This document shows, piece after piece, positions 16,124-23,394 of a DNA stretch of 64,000 bases. The DNA comes from Streptococcus gallolyticus subsp. gallolyticus DSM 16831 (lineage in GTDB: Bacteria; Bacillota; Bacilli; Lactobacillales; Streptococcaceae). The translations under genes were made by a program, and so were the position numbers. The DNA is taken from contig NZ_CP018822.1 in assembly GCF_002000985.1 (NCBI RefSeq), positions 762,001-826,000 on the forward strand. The letters are read 5' to 3'. The notes under the pieces were generated by a model. It saw nothing but the letters and a program-made list of their open reading frames with translations, searched no databases and was not told where the DNA came from. Each line of letters opens with the position of its first letter. Position 1 is the stretch's first letter.

Positions 16124-16510
16124 ATGGTCGAAGTAGTACAAAAATTATCAGAGAAAATCTTAGCTGCAATTCAGACAGGAAATTTACAAACAGTAGATAG
16201 TCTCATCTCAAATAATGCTGTATTTGTACACATGGGTGTTTGCCTTGATAAAAAAGGTGAATTTGAAGCTATTGAGAAGGGCTTAATTGCAGTCAAAAAG
16301 ATTGATGTTGCTGAAGAAAAAACGATTCTTAGCGGAGCAACAACCATTATTCTTAGAAAATTGCAATTAACAGCAGTAGTGCAAGGAAATGAAGTGACCA
16401 ATCCTTTTGTTGTTGCGGAAACGTACACCAAAGACAATGTAGGAAATTGGTTGCTGATGTCAACGACCTATACTCGTATCGCTATCGACTACGACGATTA
16501 TCATATTTAG
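16124..16510 (+). CDS. SnoaL/NTF2-like small protein (DUF4440-like)
   Basis: 128 residues with the NTF2-like layout: an N-terminal helix pair (V-V-Q-K-L-S-E-K-I-L-A-A-I-Q-T-G-N-L-Q-T-V-D-S-L-I-S-N-N-A-V-F-V-H), then strands ending in W-L-L-M-S-T-T-Y-T-R-I. This fold is used by small enzymes, binding proteins and stress proteins; no specific activity can be assigned. It directly follows the LysR-linked reductase and should share its mRNA. Start ATG has AGAGGAAA upstream, a moderate RBS. Confidence 0.7.
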   Translation: MVEVVQKLSEKILAAIQTGNLQTVDSLISNNAVFVHMGVCLDKKGEFEAIEKGLIAVKKIDVAEEKTILSGATTIILRKLQLTAVVQGNEVTNPFVVAETYTKDNVGNWLLMSTTYTRIAIDYDDYHI

Positions 16511-16641
16511 TAGAAAATTCGTTATCAATCAAGAAGGTCATATTACTATGGCTTTTTCCTTTATTATAGGGTTTTTACTGCCACCTCATTTTGAAAAAAT
16601 GTTATAATGATGAAGGAATTTAAGAAGAAAGGTGGGCTGCT

Positions 16642-17556
16642 ATGGCAATTACAAAAGAAATGTTAGGCGACCGTTTGACTTGGGTGGCAATTGATTCTGA
16701 TAAGATTAGTCAAACATCTAACTTGTATGCTGAATATGGCATTGATGAAGAATTGATTTCTTATGCCTTGGATAGAAATGAACGTGCGCATATGGAGTAT
16801 GATTGGCAAACCGAAACCATGATTATCATTTACAATGTGCTAAATCGAACCAAAGAAGATAATCATTACGAGACAATTCCGATAACTTTTGTCGTTCGGG
16901 GTGACCAGTTAATCACGATTTTTAATTCAGATAATGCCTACATTGTTGATTTAATGCGACATTATTTACAAAGACGTCCTGATGTTTCCATTTATAAATT
17001 CCTTTTTATGAGTTTATTTCTTATCGCGGAAGCGTATTTCCCATATTTGGAAGAAATGGATAAAAGCACCAGTCAATTAAATCGTCGTTTACGTCAACGG
17101 ACCACCAAGAAAGATTTGCTAGGGCTTTCTGATATTGAAACAGGAATGGTTTACCTCGTTTCTGCCTCTAATCAAAACGTCATTCTTCTTGAACAACTTA
17201 AAGGTCAAGCTTTTTATAAGCAACTAAATAATATTGAAAAAGAGCAATTGGAAGATTCGCTGATTGAAGCACGCCAATTATCCAGCATGACACAGGTCAA
17301 TGCGCAAGTCTTACAACAATTATCAGGAAGCTATAACAACATTTTGAACAATAATCTAAATGATAATATGACAACATTGACGATTATATCAGTTGTTTTA
17401 GCAGTATTTGCAGTTATTACTGGATTTTTCGGAATGAATGTGCCTTTGCCATGGATAAATGATAAACACGCTTGGGTAACTATTATTGTGATTTGTATTG
17501 TCCTTTGGCTTCTCATTGTGGCACTTTTACGTTATATGATATACCGAAAATCTTAA
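16642..17556 (+). CDS. corA: CorA-family magnesium/divalent cation transporter
   Basis: 304 residues. A soluble N-terminal domain (~1-240) with a long helix is followed by two transmembrane helices (~246-266 and ~280-300) and the invariant G-M-N signature (F-F-G-M-N-V-P-L-P-W) between them, which forms the ion-selectivity loop of CorA/Mrs2 channels. It should assemble as a pentamer and import Mg2+. A TATAAT at 16603 precedes it, though no good -35 is visible. The TMEM175-like gene starts 18 bp after its stop, suggesting a cation-channel pair in one transcript. Gene symbol given at family level. Confidence 0.85.
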   Translation: MAITKEMLGDRLTWVAIDSDKISQTSNLYAEYGIDEELISYALDRNERAHMEYDWQTETMIIIYNVLNRTKEDNHYETIPITFVVRGDQLITIFNSDNAYIVDLMRHYLQRRPDVSIYKFLFMSLFLIAEAYFPYLEEMDKSTSQLNRRLRQRTTKKDLLGLSDIETGMVYLVSASNQNVILLEQLKGQAFYKQLNNIEKEQLEDSLIEARQLSSMTQVNAQVLQQLSGSYNNILNNNLNDNMTTLTIISVVLAVFAVITGFFGMNVPLPWINDKHAWVTIIVICIVLWLLIVALLRYMIYRKS

Positions 17557-17574
17557 TATAAAGGGAGAAAATTT

Positions 17575-18141
17575 ATGTCTGAAATGTCAAAAGAGCGGTT
17601 GGTTGCCTTTACGGATGCTGTTCTGGCTATCATTATGACCATTTTGGTTTTGGAATTAGAACGTCCATCAGAATTAACATGGTTAGCCTTGTGGGAGTTA
17701 AAAACCAACTTTTTTGCCTACACCATTTCCTTTTTCTGGCTGGGAACAATGTGGGTCAATATGCACAGAGCTTGGGACAATGTTGAAAAAGTCAATAACC
17801 GCTTGGTTTGGATTTCCATGCTTTTGTTGTTTTTCTCATCATTTTTCCCTTACACAACCTCTTTAGTGGCTAGTGATTTTAACAGTTCAGTAGCACAAAT
17901 TGTCTATGGTGCTATTGTTATGCTCGTTTCTTTCACTAATGTTTGGATGTATTCAGAATTAACCAATGTTGCTACCACAAATGAAGCAGAAGCAGCTGCA
18001 AGAAGCCATAATAATTGGATGCGTTGGGACATTGCTATAAAAGTTATTGGTATGCTATTGAGCATGACCGTTTTTCCACAAGCCATGATGTGGGCTGTAC
18101 TTTTTACCGCTGTTGTCATCGTTGTCCCAAGGTCAATTTAA
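17575..18141 (+). CDS. TMEM175-family (DUF1211) membrane protein, putative potassium channel
   Basis: 188 residues with about five to six hydrophobic helices. The first helix carries R-L-V-A-F-T-D-A-V-L-A-I-I-M-T-I-L-V-L-E-L, matching the R-x-x-x-F-S/T-D-x-V-x-A-I-x-x-T pattern of TMEM175/DUF1211 proteins; bacterial members form tetrameric K+-leak channels. The bacterial single-repeat form is usual at this size. The C-terminus is basic and short. It is probably co-transcribed with the upstream CorA gene (18 bp), consistent with ion homeostasis. Ends at a hairpin shared with the convergent thiT gene. Confidence 0.8.
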   Translation: MSEMSKERLVAFTDAVLAIIMTILVLELERPSELTWLALWELKTNFFAYTISFFWLGTMWVNMHRAWDNVEKVNNRLVWISMLLLFFSSFFPYTTSLVASDFNSSVAQIVYGAIVMLVSFTNVWMYSELTNVATTNEAEAAARSHNNWMRWDIAIKVIGMLLSMTVFPQAMMWAVLFTAVVIVVPRSI

Positions 18142-18142
18142 A

Positions 18143-18167
18143 AAACACGCTACAAACGTGTTTTTTT
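18143..18167. terminator. Bidirectional terminator
   Basis: AAACACG and CGTGTTT with CTACAAA loop, A-run to the left and T7 to the right, located between convergent genes (TMEM175-like and thiT). Confidence 0.75.
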
Positions 18168-18170
18168 GTT

Positions 18171-18737
18171 TTATCTCTTAACTAAGAAAAGTTTTCCTTG
18201 TGTCGGAATGATAATAGCTAGCGCTAAAATAACGAAAATCAAGGTTAACAGCCCAGCTGTTCCGTTAACGGTGAATGAATACCAATAAGGCGACATTCCT
18301 TTTGGCGCATAACTTCCCCAGAAAATAAAGCCAGCGACGAAATGCCAAAAATAGCGGACAAAGACAGCTAAGATAGCACCACCTGTCGCGTAAAATAAAG
18401 CACGTCCTTTATTGTCCTTGGCAAGAGCATTTTGAAAAGGAACAGTAAAAATACCAGCTAAGCCCATGGAAACAAAGGCAACGATGTATTCGATAAGCAC
18501 TTGTGATAAGGCTAAATACCACACTTTACCAAGGATAAAATGTAGTAAGCCCCAAATCAGCCCAGCCAATACGCCATATTTTGTGCCACGACGTAGTGCA
18601 AAGAGGACTAAGGGAATAGCTCCAAACGACGGTGTGAACCAGCTTGCAAAATCTGGAATGTAAGATAAAGCCATGGCTAAAGCAGCTACTAAAGCTGTTT
18701 CAATCAAAGCAGACAGTTGAGAATTTTTTGATGACAT
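18171..18737 (-). CDS. thiT: energy-coupled thiamine transporter ThiT
   Basis: 188 residues from the ATG at 18737 (M-S-S-K-N-S-Q-L-S-A-L-I-E-T-A-L-V-A-A-L-A-M-A-L). The frame extends to an upstream ATG at 18761, but that codon lies inside the riboswitch hairpin and the Shine-Dalgarno AAAGGAGC belongs to 18737. Six hydrophobic helices are visible, with W-G-L-L-H-F-I-L-G-K-V-W-Y and Y-W-H-F-V-A-G-F-I-F-W-G-S-Y-A-P, the thiamine-binding region of ECF-type ThiT S-components. It works with the ECF AAA'T module, encoded elsewhere. A TPP riboswitch precedes it. Confidence 0.93.
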   Translation of the reverse strand: MSSKNSQLSALIETALVAALAMALSYIPDFASWFTPSFGAIPLVLFALRRGTKYGVLAGLIWGLLHFILGKVWYLALSQVLIEYIVAFVSMGLAGIFTVPFQNALAKDNKGRALFYATGGAILAVFVRYFWHFVAGFIFWGSYAPKGMSPYWYSFTVNGTAGLLTLIFVILALAIIIPTQGKLFLVKR

Positions 18738-18743
18738 AAATAA

Positions 18744-18769
18744 AAGCTCCTTTTGATACAAAGGAGCTT
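18744..18769 (-). promoter_or_regulatory. Riboswitch expression-platform hairpin sequestering the thiT Shine-Dalgarno
   Basis: On the minus strand AAGCTCCTTT pairs with AAAGGAGCTT (perfect 10-bp stem, 6-nt loop). The 3' arm is the thiT Shine-Dalgarno itself, eight bases before the ATG, and is followed by TTTTATTT. It can act as a sequestrator of translation, or as a weak terminator. Confidence 0.75.
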
Positions 18770-18821
18770 ATTTTTCTGATAATATGTGCAATGATATTCA
18801 AAACAAAGTTTAAAACGGTCA

Positions 18822-18905
18822 TGTCACAATCCCTACGCTCGTACTAACGAGATCAGGTTATCAGGATTTCGCAAATGCGATCTCAGCCAGAGGCACTCCT
18901 TTGTG
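18822..18905 (-). ncRNA. TPP riboswitch (THI element)
   Basis: Minus-strand reading gives GGAGTGCCTCTGGCTGAGA, then CCTGATAACCTGATCTCG and GAGCGTAGGGATTGTG: the conserved pyrimidine-sensor (CTGAGA) and pyrophosphate-sensor (ACCTGATCT...GCGTAGGGA) blocks of TPP riboswitches in order. It precedes thiT and should shut off thiamine uptake when TPP is plentiful. Confidence 0.95.
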
Positions 18906-19004
18906 AATCTAATTGCTTATAGTCTAGCATGAAAGAAAGTTTCTTGTCAAGCTTAGTTTTCATGCTTTTTGAAAATTATCACACATTTCCAAAATTGGCT
19001 CAGA

Positions 19005-19967
19005 CTAGAGACCATAATTGTAATCATCATCTTGCATGGCTTCAACAGAACCAAGGAGATAACCATTTCCGACTTGACTAAAGAAATCGTGATTAGACGT
19101 TCCTGTTGAAATACCGTTCATGACAATAGGGTTAACGTCGTTAGCAGTATCTGGGAAAAGTGGATCTTGCCCCAGATTCATCAGGGCTTTATTGGCGTTG
19201 TAGCGCAAGAATGTCAATACTTCATCAGTCCAACCAACACCGTCATACAGCGATTTGGTATAATTTTCCTCATTTTCGTAAAGTTGATAAAGTAAATCAT
19301 ACATCCACTCACGAAAATTGTCTTGTTCTTCTTCAGATAATTCATTGAAACCAAGTTGGAATTTATAGCCAATGTAAGTGCCGTGAACAGATTCATCACG
19401 GATAATCAATTTGATAATTTCAGCAACGTTTGCCAATTTATTGTTGCCAAGATAATAAAGTGGTGTGAAAAATCCAGAATAGAAGAGGAAAGTTTCTAGG
19501 AAAGTAGAGGCAACTTTCTTTTGCAACGCATCCCCATTTTCATAAATATCATTGATGATTTTTGCCTTTTTTTGCAGGTAGTCATTGCTATTTGTCCATT
19601 CAAAAATGGCTTCAATTTCAGATTTTGTGTTAAGTGTTGAAAAAATAGAGGAATAAGATTTGGCATGAACTGACTCCATGAATTGAATGTTATTCAGAAC
19701 AGCTTCCTCATGGGGGGTTCTGACGTCCGCACGAATCGCTTCGACGCCAGATTCAGATTGCATGGTATCTAGCAAAGTTAATCCGCCAAAGACTTTTCCG
19801 ACAAGGTCTTTTTCCTCGGCTGACAATTTACGCCAATCATCAAGGTCATTTGATAACGGAATACGTGTATCAAGCCAAAATTGCTCCGTCAACTTTTCCC
19901 AAGTTGATTTATCAATGATGTCTTCAATCTCATTCCAATTAATGGCTTCATAATAAGTTTGTGACAT
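19005..19967 (-). CDS. nrdF: class Ib ribonucleotide reductase beta subunit
   Basis: 320 residues. The R2-type dimetal ligands are spread over L-L-D-T-M-Q-S-E-S-G-V-E-A (acidic first helix), M-E-S-V-H-A-K-S-Y-S-S-I-F (Glu and His) and I-I-R-D-E-S-V-H-G-T-Y-I-G (Glu and His). The length (~320) and lack of an N-terminal extension fit NrdF rather than class Ia NrdB. It houses the tyrosyl radical, usually on a manganese or iron centre. It is separated from nrdE by 687 bp of repeats, which is unusual for an nrdHEF operon. No nrdI is seen in the window. Confidence 0.95.
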   Translation of the reverse strand: MSQTYYEAINWNEIEDIIDKSTWEKLTEQFWLDTRIPLSNDLDDWRKLSAEEKDLVGKVFGGLTLLDTMQSESGVEAIRADVRTPHEEAVLNNIQFMESVHAKSYSSIFSTLNTKSEIEAIFEWTNSNDYLQKKAKIINDIYENGDALQKKVASTFLETFLFYSGFFTPLYYLGNNKLANVAEIIKLIIRDESVHGTYIGYKFQLGFNELSEEEQDNFREWMYDLLYQLYENEENYTKSLYDGVGWTDEVLTFLRYNANKALMNLGQDPLFPDTANDVNPIVMNGISTGTSNHDFFSQVGNGYLLGSVEAMQDDDYNYGL

Positions 19968-20290
19968 TTATATTCTCCTAAAAGTGATTAAGAAAGCCAG
20001 CCAAACGACTGGGATTTCAGAAATAGTATTTAAATTTTTAAGATTGTTTTTTTCCATGGAGTAAGCTAACCTAGCAAGGTATTTTGTCAAGAGTGAAAGT
20101 TACCCCAATGCTAACATCTTTTTGAATTCCTAAGCGAAAGTAGTTACTGCTTTGATTTTAGTTTTTGTAGAACAAGGACAAGTTTTCTAATCATGAATTA
20201 CTAACAGCCGTTTACTGCAACGTGTCAATAAGCAAGCCGATTTGTTAAAGTGAATATTGTCTTGTTCATGTTTAACAGTACACAAATCAA

Positions 20291-20647
20291 AGTTACGCCA
20301 CGTAATTAATCGACTCGATACTAGCCGATTAATGGAGTTGTAAGTGAGTTAGCCATTTCGCTATAACGTTTGTTGTCTTGTTACTGGGTTCTGCAGAGAC
20401 AAATCCAAGTGTTCGATAAATGACTCAATAATAATCATTTGGTGAAGTTAGTAAGTGAACTAGGCAAACTGCCATAGCGGTTGCCGTCTTGTTATTAGGT
20501 CCTTTAGACAAATCCAAGTGTTCGATAAGTTACGACACGAAACCAAATGACTCGATAATAGTCATTTGGTGAAGTTAGTAAGTGAACTAGGCAAACCGCC
20601 ATAGCGGTTGCCGTCTTGTTATTAGGTCCTTTAGGACCAATAACAAG
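20291..20647. repeat. Three tandem structured repeats between nrdE and nrdF
   Basis: Three related units of ~110-127 bp start near 20291, 20419 and 20528. Shared blocks are AGTTACGMCACG (units 1 and 3), a hairpin with GACTCRATA in the loop region, a segment GAAGTTAGTAAGTGAACTAG (units 2 and 3), GCCATAGCGGTTGCCGTCTT, GTTATTAGGTCCTTTAG and AAATCCAAGTGTTCGATAA. The hairpin is kept with different bases: ATTAATCG/CGATTAAT in unit 1 (20305-20333) and an 11-bp perfect stem in unit 3 (20542-20570). Unit 3 ends with a CTTGTTATT-GGTCC inverted repeat at 20615-20647, just after the nrdE stop on the minus strand. No coding potential is seen in 19968-20654; 20085-20090 contains a minus-strand TTGACA. Confidence 0.8.
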
Positions 20648-20654
20648 TGTTCAG

Positions 20655-22814
20655 TTAAATCACGCAGCTTTCGCATTGGTTTGAGCCGACTTCATCACCG
20701 TCATCGGTAAAGGTACGGATGTAGTAGATTGATTTAATGCCTTTATTAAAAGCGTAATGGCGCAGGATAGACAGGTCACGAGTGGTTTGTTTACTTTGCG
20801 TTTTCCATTCATAGAGACCTTGCGGAATATCGCTGCGCAAAAAGAGCGTTAGTGACAATCCTTGGTCAACGTGTTCAGTCGCCGCCGCATAAACATCAAT
20901 GACTTTTCGCATATCCATATCATAAGCAGAAGTGTAATAAGGAATAGTATCTGTCGATAAACCAGCAGCTGGGTAATAAATCTTACCAATTTTCTTTTCC
21001 TGACGTTCCTCAATACGTTGCGTAATCGGGTGAAGCGACGCAGAAACATCATTAATGTAAGAAATGGAACCATTTGGAGCAACTGCTAGACGATTTTGGT
21101 GGTAAAGTCCGTCTGTTATCACAGCATCGCGGAGCTTAGCCCAATCCTCACCGCTTGGAATAAAATGTTCTGCAAAGAGTTCTTTCACACGGTCAGATTT
21201 TGGAATAAATTCACCTGTAATGTATTTATCAAAGTAGCTTCCGTCAGCGTATTTTGAGTTTTCAAAACCTACAAATGTTTGCTGACGTTCACGAGCGATA
21301 TGATTTGATTCCACCAAAGTCCAATAATTCATTAACATAAAGTAAATATTGGTAAATTCAATGGATTCTGGGCTACCATAATGAATGTGGTGTTGAGCTA
21401 GGAAGGTATGAAGCCCCATAGCACCAAGTCCAAAGGTATGCGCTTGTTCGTTGCCATGCTTGATTGTTGGCACAGCTTCAATAGATGAGGTGTCTGAAAC
21501 AAAAGTCAAAGCGCGTGTCATGGCTTTGATAGAACGTCCAAAATCAGGTGAAGTCATCATATTAACCACATTTGTTGAGCCCAAATTACATGAAATATCA
21601 GTTCCCATTTTGACAAATTCTTGAGCGTCGTTAATCACGCTAGGGGTTTGAACCTGAAGCACTTCTGAACAAAGATTTGACATGATAATTTTACCGTCAA
21701 TTGGATTGGTACGATTAGCTGTATCAATATTGACCACATAAGGGTAACCAGATTCTTGTTGTAATTTCGAAATTTCAGTTTCCAAATCACGTGCTCTAAT
21801 TTTGGTTTTGACGATATTTGGGTTAGCAACCATTTTGTCATACTCAGCCGTAATATCAACATAGCTATAAGGCACGCCGTATTCACGCTCAACACTATAT
21901 GGGCTAAAGAGATACATCTCTTCGTTATTGCGAGCCAATTCGTAAAATTTATCAGGTACGGTGATACCAAGAGAGAGAGTTTTGACACGGATTTTTTCGT
22001 CAGCATTCTCTTTTTTGGTTGATAGAAATGCCATGATATCTGGGTGGAAAACATCAAGGTAAACAGCACCAGCTCCTTGACGTTGCCCCAGTTGGTTAGA
22101 ATATGAAAAACTATCTTCAAAGAGCTTCATGACAGGAACAACACCAGAAGCTGCCCCTTCATAACCCTTGATAGGAGCGCCAGCCTCACGTAGATTTGAA
22201 AGGCTGATACCAACACCCCCACCGATACGGGACAATTGTAGCGCTGAATTGATAGAACGCCCAATCGAATTCATATCGTCAGTTACTGAAATGAGAAAAC
22301 AAGAGACGAATTCACCACGGCGACTACGACCAGCATTTAAAAAGGAAGGTGTAGCAGGTTGATAGCGTTGATGAATCATTTCAGTTGCCAAATCACGTGC
22401 CAATTCTTCATTACCATCAGCAAAATAAAGAGCGTTAAAAAGAATACGGTCTTCGATACTTTCAAGATAATATTTACCGTCATTTGTCTTTAAAGCATAT
22501 TGCTGATAAAACTTATAGGCGGCCATGAAAGATTTAAAACGAAATCCTTGCGCTTGCAAGTCCTTAGCCAAACTTTCAATAAAATCTGGCGTATATTTGC
22601 TGATAAATTCTGACTCGATATAATCATTGTCAATCAAATAGTTGATTTTATCAATAATCGTGTCAAAAGCCATTGAATTTGGAATGACATTTTCACGAAA
22701 GAAAGCTCTAAGGGCTTCTTTATCTTTATTAAGAGGAATTTGTCCATTCACAGGACGGTTAATTTCATTATTAAGGCGAAAATAAGAGACATCGCCGAGA
22801 TTTTTTAGACTCAT
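20655..22814 (-). CDS. nrdE: class Ib ribonucleotide reductase alpha subunit
   Basis: 719 residues from ATG 22814 (M-S-L-K-N-L-G-D-V-S-Y-F-R-L-N-N-E), the usual streptococcal N-terminus; the frame extends five codons to a TTG. Catalytic-site segments include N-L-C-S-E-V-L-Q (active-site Cys and Glu), P-A-T-P-S-F-L-N-A-G-R and S-C-F-L-I-S-V-T-D-D-M (redox Cys), and the swinging C-terminal tail C-E-S-C-V-I. No ATP-cone is present, as expected for NrdE. It reduces ribonucleoside diphosphates using NrdF's radical and electrons from NrdH. nrdH lies 65 bp upstream in the same direction. Confidence 0.96.
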   Translation of the reverse strand: MSLKNLGDVSYFRLNNEINRPVNGQIPLNKDKEALRAFFRENVIPNSMAFDTIIDKINYLIDNDYIESEFISKYTPDFIESLAKDLQAQGFRFKSFMAAYKFYQQYALKTNDGKYYLESIEDRILFNALYFADGNEELARDLATEMIHQRYQPATPSFLNAGRSRRGEFVSCFLISVTDDMNSIGRSINSALQLSRIGGGVGISLSNLREAGAPIKGYEGAASGVVPVMKLFEDSFSYSNQLGQRQGAGAVYLDVFHPDIMAFLSTKKENADEKIRVKTLSLGITVPDKFYELARNNEEMYLFSPYSVEREYGVPYSYVDITAEYDKMVANPNIVKTKIRARDLETEISKLQQESGYPYVVNIDTANRTNPIDGKIIMSNLCSEVLQVQTPSVINDAQEFVKMGTDISCNLGSTNVVNMMTSPDFGRSIKAMTRALTFVSDTSSIEAVPTIKHGNEQAHTFGLGAMGLHTFLAQHHIHYGSPESIEFTNIYFMLMNYWTLVESNHIARERQQTFVGFENSKYADGSYFDKYITGEFIPKSDRVKELFAEHFIPSGEDWAKLRDAVITDGLYHQNRLAVAPNGSISYINDVSASLHPITQRIEERQEKKIGKIYYPAAGLSTDTIPYYTSAYDMDMRKVIDVYAAATEHVDQGLSLTLFLRSDIPQGLYEWKTQSKQTTRDLSILRHYAFNKGIKSIYYIRTFTDDGDEVGSNQCESCVI

Positions 22815-22879
22815 AAAGTAAGATACCAACGCTCATTAATTGAAGTGTGGTAACTCCTTTCTAATTTAATATAGAAGGT

Positions 22880-23107
22880 TTAGATAATTTCTTTTAATTT
22901 TGCAGGTTGAAAGCCAGAAAAAATAATGTCACCTGCTTTAACGACTGGCGCAGCAGAGAAGCCAAGGTCTTTTACGTAATCAATCATATCAGGGCGTTCG
23001 TCAATGTTGATTTCTTGGTAATCAGCTCCCTCTTTATCCAAGAGTTTTTTTGTCATTTTGCACTGCATACAGTTATTTTTTGAAAAAATTGTGATTTTAT
23101 TAGCCAT
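22880..23107 (-). CDS. nrdH: glutaredoxin-like NrdH redoxin
   Basis: 75 residues with the thioredoxin-fold active site K-N-N-C-M-Q-C-K-M-T-K (Cys-Met-Gln-Cys) and the conserved F-S-A-A-P-V-V and F-S-G-F-Q-P-A-K-L segments of NrdH. It hands electrons to the C-terminal cysteines of NrdE. It is first in the nrdH-nrdE transcript, preceded by a good GGAGGATG-type site and by a promoter and two NrdR boxes (23159-23253). Confidence 0.95.
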   Translation of the reverse strand: MANKITIFSKNNCMQCKMTKKLLDKEGADYQEINIDERPDMIDYVKDLGFSAAPVVKAGDIIFSGFQPAKLKEII

Positions 23108-23158
23108 TAGGGCATCCTCCTAAAAAATATTTCCTTATGGGAAACTCAATGTTCATTT

Positions 23159-23187
23159 AGAATAACCAAAATTAGTCAAAAAAGCAA
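23159..23187 (-). promoter_or_regulatory. nrdH promoter
   Basis: On the minus strand TTGCTT (23187-23182), 17-bp spacer, TATTCT (23164-23159), 52 bp before the nrdH start codon. The NrdR boxes lie directly upstream. Confidence 0.5.
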
Positions 23188-23205
23188 GAAATATCTCTCG
23201 AAAAA

Positions 23206-23253
23206 ACACAATATATAGTATTTAAAAATAATATCACACACAAAATATTGTAA
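23206..23253. promoter_or_regulatory. Tandem NrdR boxes
   Basis: ACACAATATATAGTAT (23206-23221) and ACACAAAATATTGTAA (23238-23253) match the NrdR palindrome (ACAC-N8-GTGT type) and are spaced 32 bp start to start, three helical turns, as in known NrdR-regulated promoters. They predict ATP/dATP-dependent repression of nrdHE; they could also influence the divergent acn promoter. Confidence 0.75.
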
Positions 23254-23293
23254 AACCAAGCTTTTTAGAAATGCTAAAGTTTTATATTACATT

Positions 23294-23316
23294 CTATGTT
23301 ATAAAACCTAACATAG
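23294..23316. promoter_or_regulatory. Perfect inverted repeat upstream of the acn promoter
   Basis: CTATGTTA and TAACATAG are 8-bp perfect arms around TAAAACC, ending 15 bp before the acn -35. It has no T-run. An operator for an unidentified regulator is likely. Confidence 0.5.
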
Positions 23317-23331
23317 GATTGTGAATTATAC

Positions 23332-23360
23332 TTGACTAAATATTCTGAAAGTTGTATAAT
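23332..23360 (+). promoter_or_regulatory. acn-citZ-icd promoter with embedded CodY-like box
   Basis: TTGACT (23332-23337), 17-bp spacer, TATAAT (23355-23360). The spacer holds AATATTCTGAAAGTT (23339-23353), 13 of 15 matches to the CodY motif AATTTTCWGAAAATT. Its placement predicts repression under amino-acid sufficiency. The promoter lies inside the upstream part of the open frame, which supports the start at 23395. Confidence 0.75.
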
Positions 23361-23394
23361 TAAAAAACCATTATTATATTTCGGGGGTCTGTAC

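Noticed and set aside
20291..20647. CRISPR array
   Set aside because: Only three degenerate long units of unequal length, no regular spacers and no cas genes.
23332..23394. Upstream extension of the acnA reading frame
   Set aside because: The extension contains the promoter -35 and -10 elements, so it cannot be translated from that transcript.
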